64,000 bases of DNA from RBG-16-34-14 sp963727535 (GCA_963727535.1 CAVSGR010000004.1:310001-374000), one strand, 5' to 3'; shown: positions 26,201-37,336, counted from the first letter of the stretch. Numbers and translations are program-made. Notes: a model not told the origin generated them from the sequence alone.

Positions 26201-27082
26201 GCATTACCAAGCCATTGCACTTTAAATTGAATTTTCTGCGAGTTATCTAGATAACTCGATGACACATCCTCCTCATAAGAAACCTGGTCAAGTCCGGGAG
26301 GAGGCGATGCCGTACCGGAATATTCTGCATATCTTGCAGCGAGATACCCATAGTTATAGTTCAATGTAAAATTCTGGTAGCTTGTCGTGAGATCCGAAGT
26401 AGTTAAAATGTCTTCAGCAAGTATAGTTTCTTGTTCAGTATTAATATCCACTACACTAACTATTATTTTTGCAACGTTTAATCCTCCCAGATCTGTGTTA
26501 CCTCTCTTTAATCTGAAAACAGCCTTGTATTGAATATACGGATTTTGAGGGAGGAGTCTGTTTGTATATACATATTTCATATACTGTGTATAGTTAGGTC
26601 CATAAATAAGGTAATCATTTATATTTCCCGAGGGAGTTCCGTTACTTGACCATCCTGAACCCGCAGGATGACCGAACACATGCTTTATGCCAACAGCACC
26701 ATTTGCTGGAAAATTTGGATCTCCCCTCCGCTTCCCATCTGTAATACTTGGCGTGTGTAAAATAGCTTATCCAGTCAATATTGCCTGTAGAATGTGCATA
26801 TTGGGGAGCAGTATCGTTTGCAGCAAACACATAAGGAAATAGAGATAAGCTGCTGAAATTTTTTTGTTGTCCCGGTTGTTCTACTACAGCTCTTTGAAAA
26901 ACAGAATTTAATCCTAAATCAAGCATTTGCTGATAATTATTATATAGCGTGTATTGTGGATCGTCCGAGGAAAGAATATAAGAACCTATACGTATCGGTT
27001 CATTTTGCGCTAACACATAATTGTTACAGAAAGTTACAATAAACAATAGATAATAAAATAACACACTAACTGATTTTATCAT
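23299..27082 (-). CDS. Large secreted beta-helix protein with sorting domain, frame broken
   Basis: Start at 27082 gives a signal peptide (FYYLLFIVTFCNNYVLAQ). The first frame runs to 26642. A one-base change in the G-run at 26723-26726 joins it to the frame ending at 23299, for a product near 1,260 residues. The first part looks like an alpha/beta barrel (YYGTIDEPH, HGVKGIYFEEYYT) and may be glycosidase-related. Then come right-handed beta-helix repeats (NANIRNNYILNNSTHGIQ), a TPR-like stretch (EYYNDLLKNG), and a C-terminal type IX-like sorting domain (NYPNPFNPSTTIRYTLP to KTAKLIMLK). It is probably exported to the surface; substrate unknown. Confidence 0.8.
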
Positions 27083-27185
27083 TTTTAACCCCTTTTATTT
27101 AAGTTATTTGATAATGATCTAATTTTACTTATATAAAATTATTTTTGTGTTTTTAATTCAGTGTTATTTATAGTTTCATATGTCA

Positions 27186-28952
27186 CTATTTAAGCAAAAT
27201 CATTTTTTTTGTATCTGTGAAAGTAGGAGTATTGTTTTCGTTTCTTACAATTATTTCGTAAATGTAAATTCCACTTGCCAGAGCATTTTCGATTTCAGAC
27301 TTTCCGGTTCTTACTCCATTAAACTCTACTTCATAATATCCTGCATTCTGTACCTGATTTACCAATATGGATACAAGTTCTCCCTTAATATCATAGACAT
27401 ATAATTTTACATAACTCCTTTCCTTCAATTTATATCCTATTTTTGTTGATGGATTGAACGGATTAGGATAGTTCTGATATAATTTATAATTACTTACTAT
27501 CTTTGGGTGATCAGCATTTACAGATGTTATTATAACAGCAAGTTCTTCCGAGACATTAGATTGTTTTCCCTGTTCATCAACCGCTTTCAGTTTATAGTAA
27601 TATTTATCTCTTCCTTGAACAATAATTTGACTATAGAAAGTATCGGTAAGACCGATTACAAAAGTTGTTGAGTCTGCGTTAAAATTAGCAGTTGTGTCTC
27701 TGAAGAGTTTATAATAGCTGAAATCAGCTTCGGTATTTTTATTCCATTTAATTACTATATCAAGCGAATCATAGGCACCGGTTAAATTAACCGGTGGACT
27801 GGGCGCCAAATCTTTATAGACATAACTTTCTCCTAAAGGACCTCCATATAGCCCTATATCACTTCTTGATGAATCCTTATCAACTATTGAAGGATCACCT
27901 GCATCTATGAGCGGAGAATATTTCTGAAGGTGAAAATCGAGACTATCTTCACTAACAAACATTGAATTTACAGATATATTAGTTGAATCAGGATTAAGAT
28001 TGTAATAATTTATTTGATTATTCCAAACATTATTAAATTGAATTTGAGGAGGCGGATCACCGCTAACTACTTTTATTCCTAAATTCCCGCCCGTAACAGA
28101 ATTATTTTTTAGAATACCACCAGGGTTTTTAAAAATACCAACGTTGTAGTTTCCGTAGATAACATTATTAAATATATTTTCTTGTTGTTCAGCATCTATT
28201 AAAAAGTCTGACTGTAAGGAATAAAACAAATTATTTTGAATATTTGCACTATAGTTAAAGACTGAACGATAGCCATTTGTGTTATTAGTGTTGTTGTTCA
28301 TTACCACTATATTTCCTCTTATAATTGGATCTGAATTAAGAGTAGCGTTTATACCTTTCCCAGCAGGTATTTCTACATAAATATAATTGCTATCAATAAT
28401 TGGTTGATTGAATTCAATGTATATTCCCCATTCACAATATAAAATTCTGTTATGCCTCATAATACAATTAGTATTATCACACCAAACCGCAGGTATTTTC
28501 CCATTCAGTATTTCATTATACTCTATTATTGAGTTTAACCCATTTATAATTATTCCATTACCAGATGTTTGAGCAGAGTTTTGCACTATAATTTTGAAAT
28601 TTTTTAAAAGGCAATCACTTTTTACATTAACAGTCTGGGGTGAGGAAAAGTCTCTCGTATCAATTATGCAGCTATCAGTTCCAGTCCCAATTAATGATAG
28701 ACCGTCAATCATTATTATTTCTTCTTCGTAAATTCCATTGGCCACATAAATAGTATCTCCAAAGCTACTGATGTTAATCGCTTTCATAATACTGTCTGCA
28801 GCAGTTTCCCAGCTTGTGTAGGGTGGGGTGCTGCTGCCGGAATGAGAGACATACCGAGTCTCGGCTATGGAAAATGATTGATGAATAATGGAAAATATAA
28901 GAAGGCAAAGTATCGAGGCTAAACAATTAAAATTTCTTTTAATCATATTCAT
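27186..28952 (-). CDS. Secreted parallel beta-helix protein with Fn3-like and sorting domains
   Basis: 588 residues: signal peptide (LASILCLLIFSIIHQSFSIA), then SHSGSSTPPYTSWETAADSI and GDTIYVANGIYEEEI, a typical start of pectin-lyase-like right-handed beta-helices, repeats such as NSIIEYNEILNG, a fibronectin-III-like domain (APSPPVNLTGAYDSLDIVIK), and the sorting domain with NYPNPFNPSTKIGYKL. No catalytic residues of pectate lyases can be assigned. It is likely a surface polysaccharide-binding or adhesin protein. Monocistronic; it shares its architecture with the next gene downstream. Confidence 0.85.
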   Translation of the reverse strand: MNMIKRNFNCLASILCLLIFSIIHQSFSIAETRYVSHSGSSTPPYTSWETAADSIMKAINISSFGDTIYVANGIYEEEIIMIDGLSLIGTGTDSCIIDTRDFSSPQTVNVKSDCLLKNFKIIVQNSAQTSGNGIIINGLNSIIEYNEILNGKIPAVWCDNTNCIMRHNRILYCEWGIYIEFNQPIIDSNYIYVEIPAGKGINATLNSDPIIRGNIVVMNNNTNNTNGYRSVFNYSANIQNNLFYSLQSDFLIDAEQQENIFNNVIYGNYNVGIFKNPGGILKNNSVTGGNLGIKVVSGDPPPQIQFNNVWNNQINYYNLNPDSTNISVNSMFVSEDSLDFHLQKYSPLIDAGDPSIVDKDSSRSDIGLYGGPLGESYVYKDLAPSPPVNLTGAYDSLDIVIKWNKNTEADFSYYKLFRDTTANFNADSTTFVIGLTDTFYSQIIVQGRDKYYYKLKAVDEQGKQSNVSEELAVIITSVNADHPKIVSNYKLYQNYPNPFNPSTKIGYKLKERSYVKLYVYDIKGELVSILVNQVQNAGYYEVEFNGVRTGKSEIENALASGIYIYEIIVRNENNTPTFTDTKKMILLK

Positions 28953-29273
28953 AGTAACACTCCTTTTCCTACTGTCAAATTAAACCTCACTCATAGTCTT
29001 ATAAATGTCCGTTGAATACCTTCATATTCAATAATTATAGCTACCGAACAAACTATAAACGAGAAACGGTAAATTTTTGATGTGTAGAATAATATTTGAA
29101 GGTCCCATTGGCTAACGCCCCTTTCTTAAATAGCCTATGTAAAAATGCTAACTTTATTTTAAGAAGTCAATAGTGAGATTCTTAAGGTATTTGTAAATTT
29201 AATTAAAATGAAGAATATTTTTCTCTTATCGTTTAATGTATTAGGTTTTATATCAAAATTCTGAAATAAATAA
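28953..29273. other. Gene-free divergent promoter region
   Basis: About 320 bp between divergently read genes. It is AT-rich with no gene, tRNA or strong hairpin that I can see. Promoters for both directions should be here but I cannot place them with confidence. Confidence 0.4.
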
Positions 29274-31527
29274 ATGCGCTTCCTCAAAAAATATTTTAAG
29301 AGGCGTTCCCTGAAAATTTTTTTTGTATAAGAACTACCTGCCGGTATATCTGATAATAATTCTTATCCTAAATATTTTCTTCCTCATATTTTCCCTTTAG
29401 TAAATGTTTTTGGTTATGAGTTTTCTGTTTTAAACTCTGTCCTTTTAATTATTGCAAGCGGACTTTTTATAATTTCATATTGCATAAGAAAAAAAGATGA
29501 ATTAAAAAATATTGGCAAAGATTTAGTTTTGCCTGCGCTTCTTTTTCTTGCAATTCCTTTCTTAGTTTCTATTATTAATTCTTTCTTCAAAGGCTTCTGT
29601 TCTTTTTCTGATGGTTTACTTTTTTATTTAGTAATTACTTTGCCTTCTGTTGTTATCGGTTATTCAATCGGGATAACTTCTTTCTTTTTCTTTAAAAGAT
29701 TCAGAAGATTAATTTTCTTTTTAATTGTTGCCATAATTCTTTTAATCGCTTTGGTTGAGTTTTACTTTAATCCGCAGGTTTATTTTTATAATCCTGTAAT
29801 TGGATATCCTTCCAGGGACAATTTATGATGAAGCTTTAACTGTTGATTTAAAATTAATTATCTATAGATTTATTAATCTCCTCTTCTTTGGTGGACTTTT
29901 GTATGGAATTATTCTTCATTACTATGGAAAGATAAGATTAGTTAAATCGTATGTTTTCTCTTATCTGGCTATTCTACCGGTTATATTTTTGCTTCTATCC
30001 CCGACTCTTGGTTATTCTACTACTTTTAGAAGCTTAGAATCTGAATTAAGTAATAAAGTAACGACAGATCATTTTGAAATTTATTTTGCAAAAGGGATAA
30101 ATGATGATCTTGTAAAACTCATTACACTTCATCACGAATATTACTATAAAGAATTAGTTGAGTATCTCAAAGTAACGCCGAAACAAAAAATCAGGTCGTT
30201 TATTTTTAATGACAGGTATCAGAAAAAGGAATTATTCGGTTCAGCAAATGCAGATATTGCTAAAACTTGGCTGTATTGTGTTTTCATTACGTATGATAAT
30301 TATGATGAATCCTTAAAACACGAAATTGCTCATATCTTTAGTACTGAATTCGGTTCAGGTCCCTTTGATGTCGCAGAAAATATTAATCCTTTTTTAATCG
30401 AAGGAATTGCAACAGCTTCGAGTCCTTTCTTTAATGGGAATGATATTGATTACCTTGCTTCGGTTGCTTATAAAGGTGGTTACAGAGTTAGTCTTGAGAG
30501 GATGTATAAATTCTCTAGTTTTTTTACACAGACTTCAACGATCTCGTACATTTATGCAGGTTCATTCACAAAATATCTTATTGCAAATTTCGGAATAGAA
30601 AAGTTTAAGAAGTTATATACTGATCTCGACTTCACCAAAATTTATAGTAAACCTCTTTCAGAAATTGAGACGAGTTATGATTCATATCTTGAAAGCTTAA
30701 ACACAGACAGCACAAAAGATAAAGCAAATTATTACTTCGGAAGGAAATCTATTTTTTATAAAGTTTGTCCGAGATTTATCGCAGACAGACTTGGGAAAGC
30801 ATGGGGGTATTATCAGGATAAAGATTATGAGAAAGCTTGGGGATTATTCAATTTAATTTTACAAAAAGGAGAAAATTATTCGGCAGTAGTTGGTCTTTCT
30901 GAAAGCCTGGATAAGTTGAGTAAAAGAGATTCCGCAATTGTTTTATTAAAAGATTACTTGATTAAATTTGAAAATACTGCTTACTTCTATAATCTTGAAC
31001 TTAGGCTTGCAGATCTTTCTGCAGAAAATGGAAACATTAATTATGCAGATTCTATTTATCAAAAATTAATGGAACAAAATCCTAATAGGACTTTATATTA
31101 TCTTTCTGAATTGAGAAGAACTTTAAGTGAAAAAGACAGTTTGTTGATAAATTATGTTACAGCAGAAGACAGCGGGAAATATCTTATCTTAAAAAAACTG
31201 AATAAAGATAATTATTATTATTCCTCTTTTCCCGTGATTGTAGATCTTTCTAAGAGTTTTAATGAGGATTACAATTTATTTCTTAAGCAGTTCGATAAAA
31301 CTTTTATTGTAAATGATTTTTTATCTGCATATGGAGTTTATTACCTTTCGCAATATATGCTTGAGAATCTTGATTTCGACAGAGCCCGTAAAATGGCTGC
31401 ATTAGCAACGAGATATAAATCAGGAAATAATTTAAATTTAGTTTTTGAAGATAGTTTTAAAAGAATAAACTGGATTTATCAGAATTCAGATTCGCTTCTA
31501 AACAGAATCTTTAATATTAGAGAATAA
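29274..31527 (+). CDS. Membrane-anchored gluzincin-type metallopeptidase, frame broken
   Basis: Two frames overlap at 29800-29828 and read as one protein: hydrophobic N-terminal segments (LLIIASGLFIISYCI, LLFLAIPFLVSIINSFF, FFLIVAIILLIALVEF) then, in the second frame, a soluble domain with KHEIAHIFS (an HExxH zinc motif) and NPFLIEGIATA, whose Glu suits the third gluzincin ligand. A TPR-like C-terminal part follows. This fits a peptidase-MA-like protein. The true start is uncertain: the ATG at 29274 is in frame but a TAA at 29328 interrupts it, so either that stop is an error or translation starts later. Substrate unknown. Confidence 0.7.
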
Positions 31528-31531
31528 TTTT

Positions 31532-32650
31532 ATGGCAAACCAGACAACTGCTAACTACAATAAAGTAATCGCATATATCCTTGGCTTTATGGCTTTTGTT
31601 TTGGTAGTCTATATTCTAAAAGCTCTGAGCGATATTCTTATTCCTGTAACCATTGCAATCTTCCTCACTTTTCTTTTTCATCCTTTAGTGATTTACCTTA
31701 CGAAGTTCAAAATACCAAAATGGCTTTCGCTTATTATCATAGTTATTATTGTTTCCGGTTTATACTATTTGATAGGCGTAATACTTGTCGCATCATTTAG
31801 TTCTTTCCCGGACAAGCTGCAATTGTATACACAGAATCTTTCAACATTTCTTCAATCAATATTAAACCCGTTTAATATTACCATACAGGAATTTTCCGAG
31901 TATCTGAACGTAAAAGTGAAAGGATTCGATATAGGTTCGCTCTTCCAAAAACTGTTTGAAGCAGGCGTAATACAGAATATGTTTAATTCGGTTTCTGCTA
32001 TGCTTGGAGATGTTTTTATTGCCATCATTTTCTGGATATTCATGATATTGGGGAAAGACAGTTTTGAAGAGAGACTGAAAAATGCTTTCAGCGGAAGAAG
32101 AGAGTTTGTTGAAAAGAATATCAGTACCATCAACGAAAGTCTGCAATCTTATATAATAATCAAAACTATTCTCAGTTTTACAACAGGATTAATTGTAACA
32201 ATTATTCTCTGGATTTACGGAGTTGATTTTGCTGTTGTCTGGGGTCTCCTCACTTTTGTTTTGAATTACATTCCGAACATTGGTTCTTTGATAGCTACGG
32301 CTTGTCCTATAATAGTTGCTTTGTTTGAGTATGGACTTGGCTTCACGACAATTTCAATGTCACTTCTTTTATTTCTGAACCAGAATATTATAGGTAATAT
32401 TATTGAACCGCATTATCTCGGTCGGCATATGGATTTGAGTCCTGTGTTTGTTCTTTTCTCTCTTATTTTTTGGGGATGGATCTGGGGAATTGTAGGAATG
32501 TTTCTCGCAGTTCCTATTGCTGCCGCGATAAAAATTCTTTTTAGTAACATTGAACCTTTGAAGCCGATTGCTATTTTGATGGGAAGAAAAACAAACGGTA
32601 CAGGTGATATGGGTAAACCTGCAAGGCTGATAAAAATCCCGAAAGAGTAA
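31532..32650 (+). CDS. AI-2E/PerM-family membrane transporter
   Basis: A 372-residue protein with about eight membrane helices and the family pattern: N-terminal ADILIPVTIAIFLTFLFHPL-like helices, a long soluble insert (about 90-190), and the conserved WGLLTFVLNYIPNIGSLIA and IIEPHYLGRHMDLSP blocks. The family exports autoinducer-2 or small ions in some bacteria, but most members are untested. It begins 4 nt after the peptidase gene and its stop overlaps the next start by one base (TAATG), so it belongs to an operon with the downstream nucleotidyltransferase. Confidence 0.9.
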   Translation: MANQTTANYNKVIAYILGFMAFVLVVYILKALSDILIPVTIAIFLTFLFHPLVIYLTKFKIPKWLSLIIIVIIVSGLYYLIGVILVASFSSFPDKLQLYTQNLSTFLQSILNPFNITIQEFSEYLNVKVKGFDIGSLFQKLFEAGVIQNMFNSVSAMLGDVFIAIIFWIFMILGKDSFEERLKNAFSGRREFVEKNISTINESLQSYIIIKTILSFTTGLIVTIILWIYGVDFAVVWGLLTFVLNYIPNIGSLIATACPIIVALFEYGLGFTTISMSLLLFLNQNIIGNIIEPHYLGRHMDLSPVFVLFSLIFWGWIWGIVGMFLAVPIAAAIKILFSNIEPLKPIAILMGRKTNGTGDMGKPARLIKIPKE

Positions 32651-34074
32651 TGGCAATTCAAAAAGAAGAAATAATAACTAAAAAACTTAAAGCTCTTCCT
32701 TTCATTTCCACAGCATCTTCTGTTGCGGAAAAAATGGGAGTTCAGTTATATGTTGTTGGCGGGTATGTAAGAGATATGTTGTTAGATAGAGAGAAAAATG
32801 AAATTGATTTTCTCGTTGTTGGCAACGGTCCGGAGTTTGCCGAAAAATTTGCGAACTCACTCGGAGTAAAAACAGTAGCTATCTTTAAAAATTTTGGAAC
32901 TGCCCATTTTAATTATGAAAATTATGATCTTGAATTTGTCGGTGCGAGAAAAGAATCTTACTCAAAGAACAGCCGCAACCCAAAGGTTGTTGCAGGAACA
33001 TTTGATGATGATATAAACAGGAGAGATTTTACTATAAATACTCTTGCTGTATCTTTAATGAATGAAAACTTTGGTGAATTGATAGATAAGTTTAACGGAG
33101 TTGAAGATCTTAACAAAGAACTTATAAAAACTCCGCTCGATCCGGAAATAACTTTTAATGATGATCCATTAAGGATAATAAGAGCATTCAGGTTTGCTTC
33201 TCAACTTCAGTTTAAAGTTGCCCCTGAAATTATTGAAGTATCTAAAAAGCTTAAAGAAAGATTAAAGATAGTTTCACAGGAAAGAATCTCAGATGAGTTT
33301 CTTAAAATATTAAGTTCTTCAAAACCTTCATACGGGCTTAAACTCTTATTTGAATCTGAAGTTCTCGAAGTTATTTTTCCCGAAATTGCTAATCTTTCAG
33401 GAGTCGACCAGAGAAAAGATTATCATCATAAAGATGTTTTTCTTCATACTCTAAAAGTTGTAGATAATATTTCTGCTGCTACTAACGATGTATGGCTGAG
33501 ATTTACTGCTCTTGTTCATGATATTGCAAAACCTCCAACAAAAAAGTTTGTCGAAGGAATTGGCTGGACATTTCATGGTCACGAAGAACTCGGCGCAAGA
33601 ATGATGAGATCAGTTTTTAAAAGAATGAAGCTTCCATTCAATAAACAAAGTTATGTCCAAAAATTAGTCAGGCTTCATTTAAGACCAATGGCTTTAGCAA
33701 AGGAAGAAGTGACTGATTCTGCGATAAGAAGATTTATTGTCGATGCCGGAGATGACCTGGAAGATTTAATTACTCTTTGCCGTGCAGACATTACAAGCAA
33801 GGATCCTAATAAAGTTTCCGAATATCTGGAGAATTATGAAAGGGTGATGAAGAAAGTCTGGGAAGTTGAGGAGAAAGATAAACTTCGGGCTTTCCAATCT
33901 CCGGTTAGAGGAGAAGAGATTATGAAGATTTGCAATTTAAAGCCATCAAAAAAAGTTGGCGAGATTAAAAAAGCAATTGAGGATGCAATACTCGAAGGAA
34001 AAATCGAAAATAATTATGAAGAAGCTTACAAGTATTTGATGAAAATTAAAGATGAATTTATAAAGGATAAATAA
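32650..34074 (+). CDS. tRNA CCA nucleotidyltransferase / poly(A) polymerase family, with HD domain
   Basis: 474 residues. The N-terminal nucleotidyltransferase head has VVGGYVRDMLLDREKNEIDF. The metal motif reads ExD (EID) instead of the usual DxD, which is worth noting. RRDFTINTLAV and the RNA-binding helices follow (DDPLRIIRAFRFA), then an HD phosphohydrolase domain (ALVHDIAKPPTKK). This class adds or repairs the 3' CCA of tRNA, or is a poly(A) polymerase; sequence alone does not separate them. The tRNA-Leu in this window already encodes CCA, so repair may be the main role. Overlaps both neighbours by one base. Confidence 0.9.
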   Translation: MAIQKEEIITKKLKALPFISTASSVAEKMGVQLYVVGGYVRDMLLDREKNEIDFLVVGNGPEFAEKFANSLGVKTVAIFKNFGTAHFNYENYDLEFVGARKESYSKNSRNPKVVAGTFDDDINRRDFTINTLAVSLMNENFGELIDKFNGVEDLNKELIKTPLDPEITFNDDPLRIIRAFRFASQLQFKVAPEIIEVSKKLKERLKIVSQERISDEFLKILSSSKPSYGLKLLFESEVLEVIFPEIANLSGVDQRKDYHHKDVFLHTLKVVDNISAATNDVWLRFTALVHDIAKPPTKKFVEGIGWTFHGHEELGARMMRSVFKRMKLPFNKQSYVQKLVRLHLRPMALAKEEVTDSAIRRFIVDAGDDLEDLITLCRADITSKDPNKVSEYLENYERVMKKVWEVEEKDKLRAFQSPVRGEEIMKICNLKPSKKVGEIKKAIEDAILEGKIENNYEEAYKYLMKIKDEFIKDK

Positions 34075-34448
34075 TGGCAAGAAAAATAAGTTCTCCTTCA
34101 ATAATAACTGCGGCTGGAAATAAACCTAAAAAGATTGAAGAATTTATCGGGCGTGTAAATTCAAAAACTGATTCGGTAAGTATTGCCAGAATGAAAAGTC
34201 CCCCAGGATGGGTTGAACCCGGACAGAAACCTGAGTTTGATGAATATACTTTAGTTTTAAAAGGGACATTAAAAATAACAACAGAACAAGATGAATTTTT
34301 TATTAAACAGGGTGAAGCGGTGATAATTAGTAAAGGGGAATGGGTGCAATACAGTACTCCAGGTGAAGAAGGTGCAGAATATATTGCTGTTTGTTTGCCT
34401 GCGTTTGGCTTGGACATTGTACACAGAGATGAAAAAAAACGAATTTAA
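34074..34448 (+). CDS. Cupin-domain protein
   Basis: A 124-residue single cupin. The conserved core is YTLVLKGTLKITTEQDEF and the C-terminal strand pair GEAVIISKGEWVQYSTP, a beta-barrel often binding metal through His/Glu, though the His residues are sparse here. It resembles small cupins of the ethanolamine-utilisation EutQ-like type. Its ATG overlaps the stop of the CCA-enzyme gene (TAATG), so it is last in this four-gene run. Function unknown. Confidence 0.8.
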   Translation: MARKISSPSIITAAGNKPKKIEEFIGRVNSKTDSVSIARMKSPPGWVEPGQKPEFDEYTLVLKGTLKITTEQDEFFIKQGEAVIISKGEWVQYSTPGEEGAEYIAVCLPAFGLDIVHRDEKKRI

Positions 34449-34675
34449 AAAAAATAAGTGTTGGCAAAGCAGTCAAATTCGACAATTTCCTTCGCTTCAA
34501 TCTACCGTATATCTAAATATGCAGCCGTTTGTAACTTAGAAACTTCAAGTTTCGGCAAATCTTTTATTTTTGTGCTGAATATTTGATACTCTCTTTTATA
34601 TTTGGATGTTCAAATAATTTTTATGTGGTCATTAAATTTCACATCGTTTCGAAATAAAACTTTACAGGAGCTGTA

Positions 34676-36034
34676 ATGCGAATATTAACTAAAGCCCTTT
34701 TTCTGTTTCTTATAACAGCAGTGGCTTATCCTCAAAAGACTTTAACGCTTGATGACGCTATAAACATAGCACTTCAAAAAAATACTACATTGCAAAAAAG
34801 TATGAACACACTTAAGACTTACGAATCAGGTTTACTCGCTTCATACGGAAATCTTTTACCTTCACTAAGTGCCAGTGGATCGTGGAGCTGGAACAGGAAC
34901 GAAGATGAAGGAACAACATATAATTATGGCGGTTTTGTATATACAAGTCCTGCTTCTAAAACTGAAAGCAGAAGCTACGGTGCAAATGTAAATGCAAACT
35001 GGACTTTGTTTGATGGTCTGGCAAATATTGCTGGCGTCTCTAAAAGTCAGAATGATCTTGAATCAGCACGGTTGTCACTTGAAAGATTAAAACAGGATAT
35101 AGTCTTCCAGACTATCTCTTTTTATTATGATGTAATTAATACGAGTGAGCTTCTTAAGGTTAAAATAGACGATGTAAGTCAGGCTCAGAAGAATCTTGAA
35201 ACAATAACTGAAAGAAATAAACTCGGCGCAGTTACACTTGCCGATGTTTATGCGCAGCAGGTTACATTAGGGAATGCAGAGTTGGAAGAAATAAGAACAA
35301 GAAATACTCTCGAAACGGCTAAAACAAATTTGCTTTACTATCTCGGTCTTGATGTATTTGACAATTACACCTACCCGGATAATATTTCAGCTGAACGACT
35401 TGATGTGGTAAAAAATAAATTATTGCTGGAATCTGATAGCCTTTCGGTACTCGTTTCCAGTGCGATGGATAACCGGTTCGATTATAAAAGTGCACTTTTA
35501 AATTTAGAAGGTGCTTATGATGATATTACCATAGCGAGATCGGGACATTTCCCTAGGCTTACAAATTCTATAGGCTTTAGCTCTTATGCTAACTCGTTCG
35601 ATAAGTTATTCGCGTCCAAAAGTTATTCTGTAGGCTTAACATTAAGTATTCCGATCTTCTCCGGTTTTTCGGTTTCCAACCGCGTAGAGATAGCAACTGT
35701 TAATGCAAAAAACCAGGAAGTTGTAGTAAGCGATATAGAAAGAGAAATAAAAAGGAATCTTCAGAAAACTTTTCTTGATTTGCAGGCGGCGGAAAAATCA
35801 CTTAGTGTTAGTGAAAAAAATGTTGAATCAGCCGGGGAAAATCTGAAGATTGAGCAGGAAAAATATTCATTGGGTTCCAGCAAATTGCTCGATGTTTTAA
35901 CTGCAAGAACAAACTATACAAATGCACGCGTTGCTTATATTAATGCACAGTATGCATATTTAGTTTTAGGTGAGCAGTTAAAATATTACACTGGCGTTTT
36001 AGATTATAAAAAATATGAAAGAGGAGAAAATTAA
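34676..36034 (+). CDS. TolC-family outer-membrane efflux protein
   Basis: 452 residues with a signal peptide (LFLFLITAVAYPQ) and two OEP repeats: long amphipathic helices (TLDDAINIALQKNTTLQKS; VTLADVYAQQVTLGNAELEE) and the second-repeat equivalent (KLLDVLTARTNYTNARVAY). It forms a trimeric outer-membrane channel-tunnel. The ribosome site AGGAG lies 6-7 nt upstream. The adaptor gene starts immediately after the stop. With the next five genes it makes a MacAB-TolC type tripartite efflux system. Confidence 0.95.
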   Translation: MRILTKALFLFLITAVAYPQKTLTLDDAINIALQKNTTLQKSMNTLKTYESGLLASYGNLLPSLSASGSWSWNRNEDEGTTYNYGGFVYTSPASKTESRSYGANVNANWTLFDGLANIAGVSKSQNDLESARLSLERLKQDIVFQTISFYYDVINTSELLKVKIDDVSQAQKNLETITERNKLGAVTLADVYAQQVTLGNAELEEIRTRNTLETAKTNLLYYLGLDVFDNYTYPDNISAERLDVVKNKLLLESDSLSVLVSSAMDNRFDYKSALLNLEGAYDDITIARSGHFPRLTNSIGFSSYANSFDKLFASKSYSVGLTLSIPIFSGFSVSNRVEIATVNAKNQEVVVSDIEREIKRNLQKTFLDLQAAEKSLSVSEKNVESAGENLKIEQEKYSLGSSKLLDVLTARTNYTNARVAYINAQYAYLVLGEQLKYYTGVLDYKKYERGEN

Positions 36035-37336
36035 ATGGCTAACGGGAAAAAGAAAAAATCAAAAAAGAAAGTTTTTATATTCGGCGGAATCGGAGTCTTA
36101 GTTCTGGCTCTCGTACTTATCGCTATTTTTGGTGGAAGTAAAGAAGATATAGTTGCTGTTCAGACTGAAAAAGTACAAAAGAGAGATATAACTCAAACAG
36201 TAGCAGCAACGGGTAAAATAAATCCGGAATTTAAAGTTTCTATTACTTCTGAAGTAACAGGTGAAATTGTTGCTCTTCCAGTCAAAGAAGGTTACAGAGT
36301 TAAAAAGGGACAACTGCTAATTGAGATAAATGGTAATGCCTACGTAGCTCAGAAAGAAAGAGCTCAAGCAAATCTGCAGGCTACGCAAGCTGATCTGCAG
36401 ATGCGGCAAGCTACACTTGATAAAGTAAGTTCGGATTATAACAGACTTAAAGAACTTCACGGTAAAAATCTTGCTAGTGATGCTGAGCTGGAAACTGCAA
36501 AAAGCAATTACCTGACATCAAAAGCTCAATATGATGCAGCACTGGCAAACGTACTTCAGACTAAAGCATCACTTAAAGAAATTATAGATCAGTTGAACAA
36601 AACCACAATATATTCTCCGATTGATGGTGTGGTTACACAGTTAAATGTTGAGTTTGGCGAAAGGGTTCTTGGAAGTGGTTATAGTATGGGAACAGATATT
36701 ATGACTGTTTCGGATCTTAATAATATTGAAGCAAGAGTTGATGTAGATGAAAATGATGTTGTGCTTATTAGCAAGGGTGATACTGCAAATATTAAAGTAG
36801 ATGCATTTGGAGACAGGACATTTAAAGGTCTTGTTACACAGATTGGGAATAGCGCTATTACAACTGGTCTTGGTACGCAGGAACAGGTAGTTAACTTTGA
36901 GGTTAGAATTAAATTGATTACTCCTGATGATGCTTTAAGACCAGGAATGTCCTGCAACGCAGATATTCAAACTGAAACTGTAAAGGGAGTATTAAGTGTA
37001 CCCATTCAAAGTGTTACAGCAAGATCAAATTTAAATATGGAACAAAAAAAGGATAATGATGAAGATGAAAATGCAGTAACAACTACAAGTAATAAGAAGG
37101 TAGATAAAAAAATTCAGGAAATTGTATTTAAAGTTGAAAACGGAAAAGCGAAAAAAGTGAATGTTGCAACAGGTATTAGTAATGACAATTATATTCAGAT
37201 AAAATCAGGCTTATCTGGTGGTGAAGAAGTTGTCTCAGGAAGCTATAGAGCAATATCGAGAGAATTAAATGATGGCTCAACAGTAAGAGTAGAGAAAAAG
37301 GGGGAAAATGCTCCCGGTGATAAAGCCAGTAATTAA
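36035..37336 (+). CDS. HlyD/MacA-family periplasmic adaptor
   Basis: 433 residues: a basic N-terminus and one membrane helix (VFIFGGIGVLVLALVLIAIFG), then a barrel-sandwich/lipoyl half (VTGEIVALPVKEGYRVKKGQ), a coiled-coil hairpin (about residues 105-185, RAQANLQATQADLQMRQ), the second lipoyl half (IYSPIDGVVTQLNVEFGE) and a beta-barrel. A charged insert (about 330-355, KKDNDEDENA) near the C-terminus is lineage-specific. It links the MacB-like transporter to the TolC-like channel. Directly follows the TolC gene. Confidence 0.94.
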   Translation: MANGKKKKSKKKVFIFGGIGVLVLALVLIAIFGGSKEDIVAVQTEKVQKRDITQTVAATGKINPEFKVSITSEVTGEIVALPVKEGYRVKKGQLLIEINGNAYVAQKERAQANLQATQADLQMRQATLDKVSSDYNRLKELHGKNLASDAELETAKSNYLTSKAQYDAALANVLQTKASLKEIIDQLNKTTIYSPIDGVVTQLNVEFGERVLGSGYSMGTDIMTVSDLNNIEARVDVDENDVVLISKGDTANIKVDAFGDRTFKGLVTQIGNSAITTGLGTQEQVVNFEVRIKLITPDDALRPGMSCNADIQTETVKGVLSVPIQSVTARSNLNMEQKKDNDEDENAVTTTSNKKVDKKIQEIVFKVENGKAKKVNVATGISNDNYIQIKSGLSGGEEVVSGSYRAISRELNDGSTVRVEKKGENAPGDKASN

